Assembly (NCBI RefSeq): GCF_900156495.1
Contig: NZ_FTNT01000001.1
Span: 124,001 to 188,000, forward strand
Source of the DNA: Williamsia sterculiae
Lineage (GTDB): Bacteria; Actinomycetota; Actinomycetes; Mycobacteriales; Mycobacteriaceae
Reading direction: 5' to 3'
DNA: 64,000 bases
Below, piece after piece: positions 27,129 to 36,418 of the stretch (its first letter is position 1; the number at the start of each line of letters is the position of its first letter). Position numbers and translations under genes: made by a program. The notes beneath the pieces were generated by a model. That model saw only the letters and a list, made by a program, of their open reading frames with translations. It made no database searches and was not told the DNA's origin.

Positions 27129-28592
27129 GTGAAGACGGAGTCACACGGCCACGCCCGTGGTCACGGTCACGACCTGCGTTCGGTCAGCACTCGCATCGGG
27201 CCGGTCGCCGCGCGCATCGTCACCGGCATCCTGCTCGTCTGTGGCATCGGCATCATCGTCGGGCTGGTGGTGCTGTGGCCCACCCACCAGACGCGGGCGG
27301 TTCCGCTGCAGTTCCAATCCGTCGGGGGCGGGTCACAGCAGACCGTCACCGGTACCGTGGTGGCCCAGACCTTCTCGTCGTGCGGCAATCAGCAGGGCGG
27401 CACGGTCTTCGCGGGCGACGCGTCGGTCCTGTCCGACCCGCAGGGCACGTGCATCCAGTCGACCGTTTCGCTGACCTCCGGTCCCGACCGTGGCTCCAAC
27501 ACCCTGATCCAGGTGGCGACCAATCGCGATCGCTCCCAGGCCAGTGCTGCCGGTCAGCGGCTGACCCCCGAGCAGGCCGCAAAGCCACAGGCCGGACAGC
27601 CCACCCTCCACGTCGGCGACAAGGTCCGGCTCAGCAGGGTCACCATCGATCAGCAGGGCACCCGTTACTCGTTCTTCGACTTCCAACGCACCACTCCGCT
27701 GGTGTTCTGGGCGGTGGTGTTCGTCCTGGCCGTGGTGGCGGTGGCCGCGTGGCGGGGTCTGCGGTCGATCATCGGCCTGGTGGTGGCGTTCGGGGTGTTG
27801 TTGGTGTTCACCCTGCCCGCCATTCTCGACGGGCGGTCACCGGTGACCGTGGCGATCGTCTCGTCGGCGGCGATCCTGTTCGTGGTCATCTACCTCGCCC
27901 ACGGCGTCAGCCTGCGGACCAGTGCGGCGCTGATCGGCACGCTCACCTCGCTCGCCGCCACGGCGCTGTTGTCGTGGTTGGCGGTGACCACCACGAACAT
28001 CACCGGACTGTCCAACGACCAGACCAACAACCTGCAGGTCTATCAGACCACCATCTCGGCCAACGGCATCCTGCTCGCCGGGTTCATCATCGGCGCCCTC
28101 GGTGTGCTCAACGACGTCACCATCACCCAGGCGTCGACGGTCTTCGAGTTGGTCGGGACCGGACAGCCGAGTCGGCGGGCAACCTTCACCGCGGCGATGC
28201 GGGTGGGGCGCGACCACATCGCGAGCACCGTGTACACCCTGGTCTTCGCCTATGCGGGCAGTGCGCTCCCGCTGCTGCTGTTGTTCTCGGTCGCGGGTCA
28301 GTCGTTCACCGATCTCGCGACCACCGACACCGTCACCGTCGAGTTGGCGCGGTCGTTCGTCGGGTCCATCGGCATCGCGCTGTCGGTGCCGTTGACCACG
28401 GCGGTCGCGGTTGCGCTGGCCCAGCCGCGCGCGTCGTCGCGGTCCGCGGGCGACGCGTCGGCGTCGCCGACCGCGGGTCGGCCGCAGTCACCTCCCCGCG
28501 CGGCGCGGTCGGAGGGGGCGCGGGTCACCCGACCGCCGGGACCGCCCGCCGGACCGCGGCATCAGGGCGGACGGCACTCGCTGCCGGAGTAG
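27129..28592 (+). CDS. YibE/F-family membrane protein
   Basis: 487 residues from GTG 27129; GTG 27120 is an alternative. A His-rich N-terminus (SHGHARGHGHD), one helix, an extracytoplasmic beta-rich domain (~residues 55-175) and about seven C-terminal helices with TTTNITGLSNDQTNN and ALGVLNDVTITQAST, hallmarks of YibE/F. A Pro/Ser-rich tail ends the protein. TACAGT at 27115-27120 sits 8 nt before GTG 27129 and could be the -10 of a leaderless transcript. Function of the family is unknown. Confidence 0.85.
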   Translation: MKTESHGHARGHGHDLRSVSTRIGPVAARIVTGILLVCGIGIIVGLVVLWPTHQTRAVPLQFQSVGGGSQQTVTGTVVAQTFSSCGNQQGGTVFAGDASVLSDPQGTCIQSTVSLTSGPDRGSNTLIQVATNRDRSQASAAGQRLTPEQAAKPQAGQPTLHVGDKVRLSRVTIDQQGTRYSFFDFQRTTPLVFWAVVFVLAVVAVAAWRGLRSIIGLVVAFGVLLVFTLPAILDGRSPVTVAIVSSAAILFVVIYLAHGVSLRTSAALIGTLTSLAATALLSWLAVTTTNITGLSNDQTNNLQVYQTTISANGILLAGFIIGALGVLNDVTITQASTVFELVGTGQPSRRATFTAAMRVGRDHIASTVYTLVFAYAGSALPLLLLFSVAGQSFTDLATTDTVTVELARSFVGSIGIALSVPLTTAVAVALAQPRASSRSAGDASASPTAGRPQSPPRAARSEGARVTRPPGPPAGPRHQGGRHSLPE

Positions 28593-28959
28593 CGGGTTCG
28601 TCGTCACATGGCGCCCGTTCGCCGACACGGAACTCCAGCCGGTATGCGGGGCGTTCCTGCCATTCGGTCCGCACGGCAACCGTCTCGGCCTGGACGGGAT
28701 CACGATCACGGGGCACGACCAGAGTCGCGACCGGGTCGGAGACGTCACCGATGTCGCGCAGCAGGCGCAGTCGTTCGACCATCGCCGGCACCGAATCCGG
28801 GTGGATGTAGCGGACGAGAGGTTTGCCCACCATCTCGGCGACCGACGCCGCACCCATCCATCTCGCCGCCGCGGCGTTCGCGTAGACGATGCGTCCACAG
28901 GAGTGGACGCAGATCGGATGGTCATGAGTGTCCATCAGGCGCTTGTGCATTCGGCTCAT
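28525..28959 (-). CDS. Single PAS-domain protein
   Basis: 144 residues from ATG 28959 (MSRMHKRLMDTHDHPICVHS). One PAS fold: GRIVYANAAAARWMG and the SVAEMVGKPLVRYIHPDS block. The last ~30 residues are Ala/Pro-rich. No output domain. Its 3' end overlaps the YibE/F 3' end by 68 nt on the opposite strand, so the C-terminus should be treated with care. Confidence 0.6.
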   Translation of the reverse strand: MSRMHKRLMDTHDHPICVHSCGRIVYANAAAARWMGAASVAEMVGKPLVRYIHPDSVPAMVERLRLLRDIGDVSDPVATLVVPRDRDPVQAETVAVRTEWQERPAYRLEFRVGERAPCDDEPATPAASAVRPDAAVRRAVPAVG

Positions 28960-29171
28960 CCCGCCGCGTGTTCGATATCCCCGGTTCTCGAGTCCGCGCC
29001 GACATCCCAACATTCCGTCGCGGGCACGCTGCGTCGAAAGTAACCAAGCGCGGTCCGGCTGTCCACGCTTCTGCGCCGGTTGATCGAAGTGTTCCGTCGG
29101 CTTGCCGCGCACCCGTCGGCTGGGACAATCGATGGTGCGAAGAGTGGGAGCGTCGACAGAGAGGCGTGCGT

Positions 29172-30362
29172 GTGGACGTGGAGCCGGTGGTGATCAGCGG
29201 AGTGGGCGCGGTCACTGGTTACGGGTGGGGTGTGGACGCGTTGTGGCGAGGTCTGCTCAGCCACAAGTCGGCGGCCAGACTGCACGCCGGATGCGGCCCG
29301 GCAGGCTCGGAGACCGGGTTCGCCGCGCGAGTGGAGGAACCAGTCGAACCCGTCCCTGTCGACTCGACGGTGGAGCGGACGGGATTGTTTCAGCGGTCGA
29401 TGTCCGCGGCCGTCGATGAGGCCGTCGCAGACGCGAGATCACGAGGGTTCGCTCCGTCCGGAGATCGGGTCGGGGTGATTCACGCCGCCATCCTCGGTGA
29501 CGTCGCCGCCACCCGCGACCACCTGTTGCGCGCGGGGGTCGGTGGTTCGCGAGGGTTTCTGCGGTCGTTGCCGTCCACCACCACCTCGGTGGCCATCACA
29601 CCGCACGATTTCCACGGTCCGGTGATGAACGTCGGGGCAGCCTGCGCGTCCGGGTCCGCCGGTGTCCTGACCGGCAAGGCCTGGCTGGACGCGGGTCTCG
29701 TCGACCACGTGGTGGTGGTCGCCGTCGATCATTCGGTCAGCCCGGAGAACGTCGGTGGCATGATCACGCTCGGCGCGGCGGTCGGTGACCGTGATCCGCT
29801 CGACGCCTGCCGCCCTTTCCAGCAGGGCAGTCGCGGGTTCGTGTTCGGCGAGGCGGCGGTCGCCATGGTGCTGTCACGTGCCAACGGTGGCGACGGCGGT
29901 TACTCCCGGGTACGGGGTGGGGCCATGACCTACGACGCGTACCACGCCGTGTCCATCGACCCCTCACACCGGCAGATCCGACGGTGCGTGCGCGAGGCGC
30001 TGGCCACCGCAGGGGTCACCGGGCGTGACGTGGACTGGTTTCACGCCCACGGACCCGGCACCCGGCAGTGCGACGCGGCCGAGATCGATGTGTTGGAGCG
30101 TGAGCTGGAATCCGTGCCCGCGCTCTTCTCGGTCAAGCAGATGGTCGGCCACTGCCAGGGTGCGTCAGCGGCGCTGGAACTCGTGGTGTCGTCGATGGCC
30201 TACGACCGCGGATCGATCCCGGCCCCGGTACCGGTGGCACCCGGCCACCCTCGCCTCCTCCCGGGGCCGACCCCGTGTGCCGGTGGCGTCACGCTCAAGA
30301 CGGCCATCGGGATGGGCGGCCACAACGCTGCGGTGGTGTTGAGCGGGACCGGTGACCGATGA
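29172..30362 (+). CDS. Stand-alone beta-ketoacyl synthase (FabF-like)
   Basis: 396 residues from GTG 29172 with AGAGAGG 7 nt upstream. Thiolase-fold condensing enzyme. Seen: the active-site cysteine in NVGAACASGSAG (family DTACSSS), the first histidine in HAHGPGTRQCDAAE (family EAHGTGT), the second in KQMVGHCQGASAALE and the closing GMGGHNAAVVL. All three catalytic residues are present, but the motifs diverge from FabF/KasA. No ACP, reductase or dehydratase is nearby. Its stop overlaps the PHP gene start by 4 bp. Confidence 0.82.
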   Translation: MDVEPVVISGVGAVTGYGWGVDALWRGLLSHKSAARLHAGCGPAGSETGFAARVEEPVEPVPVDSTVERTGLFQRSMSAAVDEAVADARSRGFAPSGDRVGVIHAAILGDVAATRDHLLRAGVGGSRGFLRSLPSTTTSVAITPHDFHGPVMNVGAACASGSAGVLTGKAWLDAGLVDHVVVVAVDHSVSPENVGGMITLGAAVGDRDPLDACRPFQQGSRGFVFGEAAVAMVLSRANGGDGGYSRVRGGAMTYDAYHAVSIDPSHRQIRRCVREALATAGVTGRDVDWFHAHGPGTRQCDAAEIDVLERELESVPALFSVKQMVGHCQGASAALELVVSSMAYDRGSIPAPVPVAPGHPRLLPGPTPCAGGVTLKTAIGMGGHNAAVVLSGTGDR

Positions 30363-31408
30363 GGTCGGTGCCGTCGCTCGTCGCACCGGTGTCACCCGCC
30401 GACGCGTTGCGACGGATCGCGTTCCTCCTCGAGCGCGACCGCGCGGGTACCTACCGGATCGAGGCGTTCCGTCGTGCGTTGCGGGTGGTGACGGAACTCG
30501 GTCCCGACGAGGTGGCCCGGCGCGTCCGGGCGGGATCGCTGACGGACGTGAAGGGAATCGGCAGGTCCACCGCCGGTGTGATCGACGCCGCGATCGACGG
30601 GCGACTGCCGCCCTATCTCGTCGAGTTGCAAGAGCATGCCGCGGTGCTGGACGGCAGTGGCACCCCGCTGTACGGCCACCTGCGCGGTGACCTGCACACC
30701 CATTCTAACTGGAGTGACGGTGGTTCGCCGATTACCGAGATGGTTCTTGCTGCAAAAGAACTCGGGCAGGAATGGTTGGCGCTGACCGATCATTCACCCC
30801 GGTTGACGGTGGCCAACGGGTTGTCGGCGGAACGTCTGCGCGAGCAGATCGATGTGGTGGCGACGCTGAACACGGACACCGACGACGAGTTCTGGATGCT
30901 CACCGGCATCGAGGTGGACATCCTGAGCGACGGTTCGCTGGATCAGGAACCGGAGCTGTTGGATCGGGTCGACATCGTCACGGCCTCGGTGCATTCGGAA
31001 TTGAAGATGGAGGCCGCCGCGATGACTCGACGGATGGTCGCAGCCGTGACTGGGCGACGCGTCCACGTCCTGGGACACTGCACCGGCAGGCTGGTGACGG
31101 GGGGTCGGGGCAGCCGTGGGCAATCCCGGTTCGACGCCGAGGCGGTCTTCACCGCGTGCGCGGCCAACGACACCGCGGTGGAGATCAATTCGCGACCGGA
31201 ACGTGTCGACCCCCCTGACGAACTGATCAGCCTGGCTGCGGATCTCGGTTGTCTGTTCGCCATCGACTCCGATGCCCATGCGCCCGGGCAACTGGACTTC
31301 AAGGCGCTGGGGTGCGAACGCGCGCAGCGTCTCGGCATCGACCCCGACCGCATCGTCACCACCTGGCCGCTCGCTCGCCTGCAGCGATGGTCGGCGCTAG
31401 GACGATGA
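30359..31408 (+). CDS. HhH plus PHP-domain metal-dependent hydrolase (PolX C-terminal-like)
   Basis: 349 residues. The first ~90 form a Pol-beta-type helix-hairpin-helix region (VSPADALRRIAFLLERDR ... LTDVKGIGRSTAGVI). A PHP domain follows with all metal-ligand motifs: DLHTHSNWSDG, LTDHS, GIEVDILSDG, ASVH, LGHCTGR and the terminal SDAH. The polymerase palm of full PolX (~570 residues) is absent. It is coupled to the ketoacyl synthase by an ATGA overlap. Confidence 0.85.
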   Translation: MRSVPSLVAPVSPADALRRIAFLLERDRAGTYRIEAFRRALRVVTELGPDEVARRVRAGSLTDVKGIGRSTAGVIDAAIDGRLPPYLVELQEHAAVLDGSGTPLYGHLRGDLHTHSNWSDGGSPITEMVLAAKELGQEWLALTDHSPRLTVANGLSAERLREQIDVVATLNTDTDDEFWMLTGIEVDILSDGSLDQEPELLDRVDIVTASVHSELKMEAAAMTRRMVAAVTGRRVHVLGHCTGRLVTGGRGSRGQSRFDAEAVFTACAANDTAVEINSRPERVDPPDELISLAADLGCLFAIDSDAHAPGQLDFKALGCERAQRLGIDPDRIVTTWPLARLQRWSALGR

Positions 31409-31411
31409 CGG

Positions 31412-33667
31412 TCAGGCTTGGGCGTCGTCGGTGATGGCCGTACCGGGTATCCAGTCGTTCAATGCTCGCACCACCCCGGGCAGGTCCTCGGCGGACACCG
31501 GCTTCGCGAGATAGAAGCCCTGCGCCTCGTCGCATCCGACGATACGCAGCGCCTGCAGCGTCGCGCTGTCCTCCACCCCCTCGGCGACGGCCTTGACACC
31601 GAGCAACCGGGCGAGTTCGACGGTGGACCCCACGATCGCGGCATCGGCTCGCGCCCTGGTCATGGTCCCCACCAGTGACCGGTCGATCTTCACCCGCTGT
31701 ACCGGCAGAGTGCGCAGGTAATCCAGTGAGCTGTAGCCGGTTCCGTAGTCGTCGATGGACAGTGAGGCGCCGATCCCGCGCAACGTCAGCAGGGTGTTCA
31801 ACGCGCGTTCGGTGTCGGTGAGCGCCGACGACTCGGTGACCTCGAACTCGATCCGGTCAGGTGGGACACGGTGACGCCGGATGGCCTTGCGCACCGCTTC
31901 GGGAAGGTTGGCGTCGACCAGGTTGCGCGCCGCGAGATTGATGCCGACATCGAGATCCATCCCCTCCGAACGCCATTGCGCTGATCTCTCGAGGGCGGAA
32001 TCGATCACGAAGGCGGTGAGTTGGGGGAGCAGCCCGGTCTGTTCGATGATGGGGAGGAACACCCCTGGGGCGATGAGTCCGTCGCGCGGGTGTTGCCAGC
32101 GCACCAACGCCTCCACGCCCGTCACCCGATTGAGGTGCAGGTCGACGCGCGGTTGGTAGTGGACCCGGAGTTGACCGGTGGCCAGGGCGTTCTCGAATTC
32201 ACCCATGAGGCGCATCTGTAAAGCCCGGTCACCGTCCATCGACGGCTCGTAGACCGCGTACCGGGGTTGCCGGAGGCGTGCGGCCGCCGCGGCGACGTGC
32301 GCGCGCTGTAGCAGTGTCTCGGCCTCCGGTACCAGGGCGGGGTCGTCGACGGGGCACGCCGTCATCCCCACCCGGGACTCCACGTGCACGCCCACGTCGT
32401 TGATGACCACCGTCTGATTGGCGGCCATCGCGATGGCGCCGGCGATCTCGTCCAGGCGAAGCGAGTGGGCGTCTCGATGGTGCTGGATGATCGCGAATTG
32501 GTATCCCCCGAGATGGCCGGCGAGTGAATGGCTGTCGGTGAAGTCGCGCATTCGTCGACCCAGGTCGCGCAGGAGGACGTCTCCCACCGAGTATCCAAAC
32601 GTCTCGTTGATCTGGTCGAACCCGTCGATCGCGATCACCGATACGCTGACCGTCCCCACCCTGATGGTGGCCAGCAGATGCCGGAAGCGGGACAGCAGGT
32701 GTTGCCGGTTCCACAATCGCGTGCCCGCGTCGATGCGAGCCTGTCGGCTCAGCCGCGTCGCCTGGCGCTGTTGGACCAGGAGAAAGCTCGCGACACGGGC
32801 CGATACCAGCAGGATGCTGACCACGGAGATTCCCACGATGACCCAGCCCCAGCGACCGAGCGGGGTGCCACGGGCGATCTCGGTGGCCATGACGATGGGT
32901 GTGAGCAGTGTGGCGATGGTGAACCCGACGAGGCGCCAGTCGATGTAGCCGCTACGCGGCGGATGCGGGACGTAGGAGTTCGCCGCAGGTGTGAAGGCGG
33001 ACGCGGTCGCGAAGAGCACATAGGCGAACAACCGCATCGCGTACACGAGCGGCTCTTCGGACGCGATGAAAAAGGAGACGATGTCGGCGATCGCGATCAC
33101 CCCGATCGCCGCGCTGATGGTGCGCAGGATGGGTGAGTTGAAGCCACGGGTCCACGTGAGATGGGCCAGCAGACACAGGAGGAACACATCGGCTGAGACG
33201 TAGAACAACCGCAGTGCGGTGCCCGCTTCCGACGCGTCGCCGGCGTGGTTGCTGAGCACGAAGGCCCAGGTCACCAGTCCGGCCGCGACCGCAACGATGG
33301 TCGACTCGATGATCTCGTCGAATCCCAGCAATCGCGTGGGACCCTGCGTCCGTAACAGGGCAACCGCCAGCAGCAGGTACCCCACCGGGTAGATCGCGTC
33401 GATGAGGCTCGCGTCGGTGGACGATGCGTCGGCGACGTGGGTGGTCGCCAGGTCGCCGATCGACCACAACGTCAACGCGGCCAGCGTGAGTCGCCAGCTC
33501 AGCTCATTGCGGTGGGTCCCGCCGAAGAGTCGGCCAGACGACGCGAAGACCGCCAGACACGCGACACCGGTCGCGCCGAAGAGCGGGTAGTGCGCAGCGG
33601 TGGGCACGATGAGATAGGCGATGGTCGCGACTGTGCCGCCGACCAATACCCAGCCCCACCGTGTCAT
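31412..33667 (-). CDS. Membrane c-di-GMP phosphodiesterase (degenerate GGDEF + EAL)
   Basis: About 751 residues from ATG 33667 with a GAGATG 6 nt upstream. The first ~300 residues are a run of membrane helices. A GGDEF domain follows whose signature reads GGYQF, so cyclase activity is unlikely. The C-terminal EAL domain is complete: EALVRW, INLAARNL, EVTESSALTD, DDYGTGYSSLDYL, KIDRS and EGVED. It should hydrolyse c-di-GMP. It converges with the PHP gene, 3 nt apart. Confidence 0.9.
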   Translation of the reverse strand: MTRWGWVLVGGTVATIAYLIVPTAAHYPLFGATGVACLAVFASSGRLFGGTHRNELSWRLTLAALTLWSIGDLATTHVADASSTDASLIDAIYPVGYLLLAVALLRTQGPTRLLGFDEIIESTIVAVAAGLVTWAFVLSNHAGDASEAGTALRLFYVSADVFLLCLLAHLTWTRGFNSPILRTISAAIGVIAIADIVSFFIASEEPLVYAMRLFAYVLFATASAFTPAANSYVPHPPRSGYIDWRLVGFTIATLLTPIVMATEIARGTPLGRWGWVIVGISVVSILLVSARVASFLLVQQRQATRLSRQARIDAGTRLWNRQHLLSRFRHLLATIRVGTVSVSVIAIDGFDQINETFGYSVGDVLLRDLGRRMRDFTDSHSLAGHLGGYQFAIIQHHRDAHSLRLDEIAGAIAMAANQTVVINDVGVHVESRVGMTACPVDDPALVPEAETLLQRAHVAAAAARLRQPRYAVYEPSMDGDRALQMRLMGEFENALATGQLRVHYQPRVDLHLNRVTGVEALVRWQHPRDGLIAPGVFLPIIEQTGLLPQLTAFVIDSALERSAQWRSEGMDLDVGINLAARNLVDANLPEAVRKAIRRHRVPPDRIEFEVTESSALTDTERALNTLLTLRGIGASLSIDDYGTGYSSLDYLRTLPVQRVKIDRSLVGTMTRARADAAIVGSTVELARLLGVKAVAEGVEDSATLQALRIVGCDEAQGFYLAKPVSAEDLPGVVRALNDWIPGTAITDDAQA

Positions 33668-33834
33668 CGGCATCTCGATTCGTCCGGCATCTCGCCCACG
33701 TGCCGGTGCTGGATGACAGGTGGACGCGGTGTCTTCTCGAGGATAAAAGGGTTGACGACCGCGGTACCCGGTAACGGGTCGATCGGCCAACGCGTGTTCA
33801 TCGGGGACAACGTCCGTCGGCGATGGTCTGCCGG

Positions 33835-34698
33835 TCAGAATCCCCCGTCGAAGCCCCCGCCCCCGAAGTCACCCCCGTCGAATCCCCCGCCCCCGTCGAA
33901 ACCTCCGCCCCCGAAGTCACCGGCACCGTAATCACCTGGTCCGACATCCCCGGAATCGCCCTGTCCGGAGTCGCCGTTGGCGCCGTCGTCTCCACCCCAG
34001 CCACCGTCACCACCGTCTGCCGCGGCGAGACCGTCCTGGTAACCGTCGCCGTATCCGTTCTCGAATCCCTGGGCTCCGTATCCGACACCCGACATGTCGT
34101 GGAACAGGGCGTCGAAGAGCAGAACCGAACCCACGCCCCAGGCGCCCCCGATCAGCGCGGGCTTCCACCACGGCTCCGAGTACCAGCCACGGGGTACCGG
34201 CCGGCCGGCGACACGACCGCCGGGATAGTAGTTGGGGGTCTGGTCCGACGGAGTCGGCGACGACGAGATCTGCCTGCCGTCGAAGTCGACCCGTCGCTTC
34301 TCGGTCACCTCGCCGGAGCTGCGTTGACCGTCGAGTTCGGGGATGGCCGGCCCCGGGTCCATCCCCATCGCGGTACGAGCCGCGCGGACGTAGTACAGGC
34401 CTTCGAGTGCTGTCTGCTTGGCCAACCGGGCCTGGGCGGGCGTGGCAGCCTGCTCGATCTGCGACCCGGCTGCGGTGAACCGTTCACTCGCATCCGCCAG
34501 CGCCGCACGGGACGACTCGTCAGCGCCCTGCAGGTTGTAGACCTGACCACCGAGTCGCTCGATGGCCTGGCGTGCGTCGGCCTTGGCGTCGGCGAGCTGC
34601 GTGTCCGACCGCCGAGTGCGGCCTCGGTTCTGCACGAGCAGCAACGCGGCTCCCGCCAGCACCACCAGGATCAGCACGATGAGCAAGAGGGTCCCCAT
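33835..34698 (-). CDS. Single-pass membrane protein with Gly/Asp-rich repeat tail
   Basis: 287 residues from ATG 34698 (MGTLLLIVLILVV), an N-terminal signal-anchor. A helical, likely coiled segment (residues ~30-120) follows, then a second short hydrophobic stretch near WWKPALIGGAWGVGSVLL, then about 75 residues almost entirely Gly, Asp, Phe and Asn with repeated GGGFDGG/GDFGGG. GAGGAG lies 10 nt upstream. I do not recognise its family; the tail resembles low-complexity surface or phase-separating segments. Confidence 0.7.
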   Translation of the reverse strand: MGTLLLIVLILVVLAGAALLLVQNRGRTRRSDTQLADAKADARQAIERLGGQVYNLQGADESSRAALADASERFTAAGSQIEQAATPAQARLAKQTALEGLYYVRAARTAMGMDPGPAIPELDGQRSSGEVTEKRRVDFDGRQISSSPTPSDQTPNYYPGGRVAGRPVPRGWYSEPWWKPALIGGAWGVGSVLLFDALFHDMSGVGYGAQGFENGYGDGYQDGLAAADGGDGGWGGDDGANGDSGQGDSGDVGPGDYGAGDFGGGGFDGGGGFDGGDFGGGGFDGGF

Positions 34699-34790
34699 GG
34701 GTAGCGCTCTCCTCACTCGGGTGTACGGCGATGCGCCCAGCCTACGGCGCCCCGCCATCGGCGGAGCGAGGACGATCCGGCGGTGGTGCC

Positions 34791-34819
34791 TTCGACGCGG
34801 TGAGGCGCCTGGATAGGAT
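34791..34819 (+). promoter_or_regulatory. Promoter of the NCS2 permease gene
   Basis: TTCGAC (34791-34796), a 17-bp spacer and TAGGAT (34814-34819) give a good primary-sigma promoter 44 nt before the ATG. Confidence 0.5.
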
Positions 34820-34863
34820 CACCCCCAGTTGGATTCGCCGCCGCCGACGTCGGAAGGAACTCG

Positions 34864-36342
34864 ATGGCGCAGCAGGACGGTCGGGAGCCTGATCGCAGCA
34901 CCGGTGAGGCGGGTGCGGTCGACCGGTTCTTCAAGATCACCGAACGCAGTTCCACCGTCCCGCGGGAGATCCGGGGCGGACTCGTCACCTTCTTCACGAT
35001 GGCCTACATCGTGGTGCTCAACCCGATCATCATCGGCGGCGTTCCCGGGAACTCGAAGAACGCCGACGTGGTGGGCACGGTTCTGCCGATCTCGCAGGTT
35101 GCGGCGGTGACCGCGTTGGTCGCCGGCGTCATGTCGATCGTCTTCGGGTTGATCGCCAACTATCCCTATGCCATTGCCGCCGGGCTGGGGATCAACAGCT
35201 TGCTCGCCGCGACCATCGCCCCGCAGGTGACCTGGCCGGAGGCGATGGGTCTGGTGGTCATCGATGGTGTGGTGATCGTGTTGTTGGCGGTCACCGGCTT
35301 CCGTTCCGCGGTCTTCCGCGCGATCCCGCCCGAGCTCAAGGCGGCCATCGCCGCGGGCATAGGTGCGTTCATCGCGTTCATCGGATTTGTGGACTCCGGT
35401 TTCGTCCGCCGGATCCCCGACGTCGCCGACACCACGGTGCCGGTGGCGCTGGGTGTGAACAACTCCATCGCCACGCTGCCCACGCTGATCTTCGTGATCG
35501 GCGTGCTGTTGATGGGGGTGTTGGTGGTTCGCAAGGTGCGCGGTGGACTGCTCATCGGGATCGTCGCGACCACCGTGCTGGCCATGAGCGTGCAGGCTTT
35601 CGCCGATCTCGGACCGTCGATCAAGGACAGCAAGGGATGGGGGCTGAACGTGCCCGACTGGCCGTCGTCGGTGGGCGGCCTGCCCGACCTGAGCTTGGTG
35701 GGCAACGTCGACCTCTTCGGCTCGTTCACCCGGATCGGGGTGTTGGCGGCCAGCGTGCTCGTCTTCGCGTTGGTCTTGTCGAATTTCTTCGATGCGATGG
35801 GCACGATGACCGGGCTCGGCAAGGAGGCCGGCCTGGCCGACAAGGACGGCAACCTACCCGGGATCGGCCGAGCGCTGGTGGTCGAGGGCACCGGCGCGAT
35901 CGTCGGCGGTGTCGGATCAGCCTCGTCGAACACGGTTTTCGTCGAATCCGCATCGGGTATCGCCGAGGGTGCGCGCACGGGTTTGGCCAACGTGGTGACA
36001 GGTGTGCTGTTCTTGGTCGCCATGTTCTTCACCCCGCTCTACTCGGTGGTACCCCTCGAGGCGGCGGCACCGGCGCTCGTGGTGGTGGGGGCGTTGATGA
36101 TCGCGCAGATCCGCACCATCGATCTGACCCGATTCGAATACGCGCTGCCCTGCTTCCTAACCATCGTGGTGATGCCGTTCACCTACTCGATCGCCAACGG
36201 CATCGGCGTCGGGTTCATCAGCTGGGTGGTGCTGGCCACCGCCCGTGGCAAAGTCCGCGAAGTGCACTGGCTGCTGTGGTTCGTCGCGGCCCTGTTCGTG
36301 CTCTACTTCGCCCGCGGCCCGATCGAGAACCTCATCGGCTAG
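34864..36342 (+). CDS. NCS2-family purine/xanthine-guanine permease (AzgA-like)
   Basis: 492 residues, about 13 helices. Seen: ERSSTVPREIRGGLVTFF near the N-terminus, the TMAYIVVLNP block, YPYAIAAGLGINS, FFDAMGTMTGL and SSNTVFVESASGIAEGARTGL, typical of AzgA-type hypoxanthine/guanine permeases. The ATG follows AAGGAA. It imports purine bases by proton symport; exact base is inferred. It stands alone, followed by a decayed accessory region. Confidence 0.9.
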   Translation: MAQQDGREPDRSTGEAGAVDRFFKITERSSTVPREIRGGLVTFFTMAYIVVLNPIIIGGVPGNSKNADVVGTVLPISQVAAVTALVAGVMSIVFGLIANYPYAIAAGLGINSLLAATIAPQVTWPEAMGLVVIDGVVIVLLAVTGFRSAVFRAIPPELKAAIAAGIGAFIAFIGFVDSGFVRRIPDVADTTVPVALGVNNSIATLPTLIFVIGVLLMGVLVVRKVRGGLLIGIVATTVLAMSVQAFADLGPSIKDSKGWGLNVPDWPSSVGGLPDLSLVGNVDLFGSFTRIGVLAASVLVFALVLSNFFDAMGTMTGLGKEAGLADKDGNLPGIGRALVVEGTGAIVGGVGSASSNTVFVESASGIAEGARTGLANVVTGVLFLVAMFFTPLYSVVPLEAAAPALVVVGALMIAQIRTIDLTRFEYALPCFLTIVVMPFTYSIANGIGVGFISWVVLATARGKVREVHWLLWFVAALFVLYFARGPIENLIG

Positions 36343-36418
36343 GCGCACGAAGACCTGCGCTGTGGAGTTGTCAAAGAACATGTGCGTCCGCGGGATACGG
36401 GCGCCGGGTGGTTGGACG

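Noticed and set aside
26510-28810. 766-codon open frame on the plus strand
   Set aside because: Runs across a minus-strand gene and, out of frame, through the YibE/F gene; Arg/Gly/His-rich shadow.
33823-34704. 293-codon plus-strand frame and nearby Pro/Lys-rich frame
   Set aside because: Antisense translation of the Gly/Asp-rich tail gene; the membrane protein on the minus strand has the signal anchor and ribosome site.
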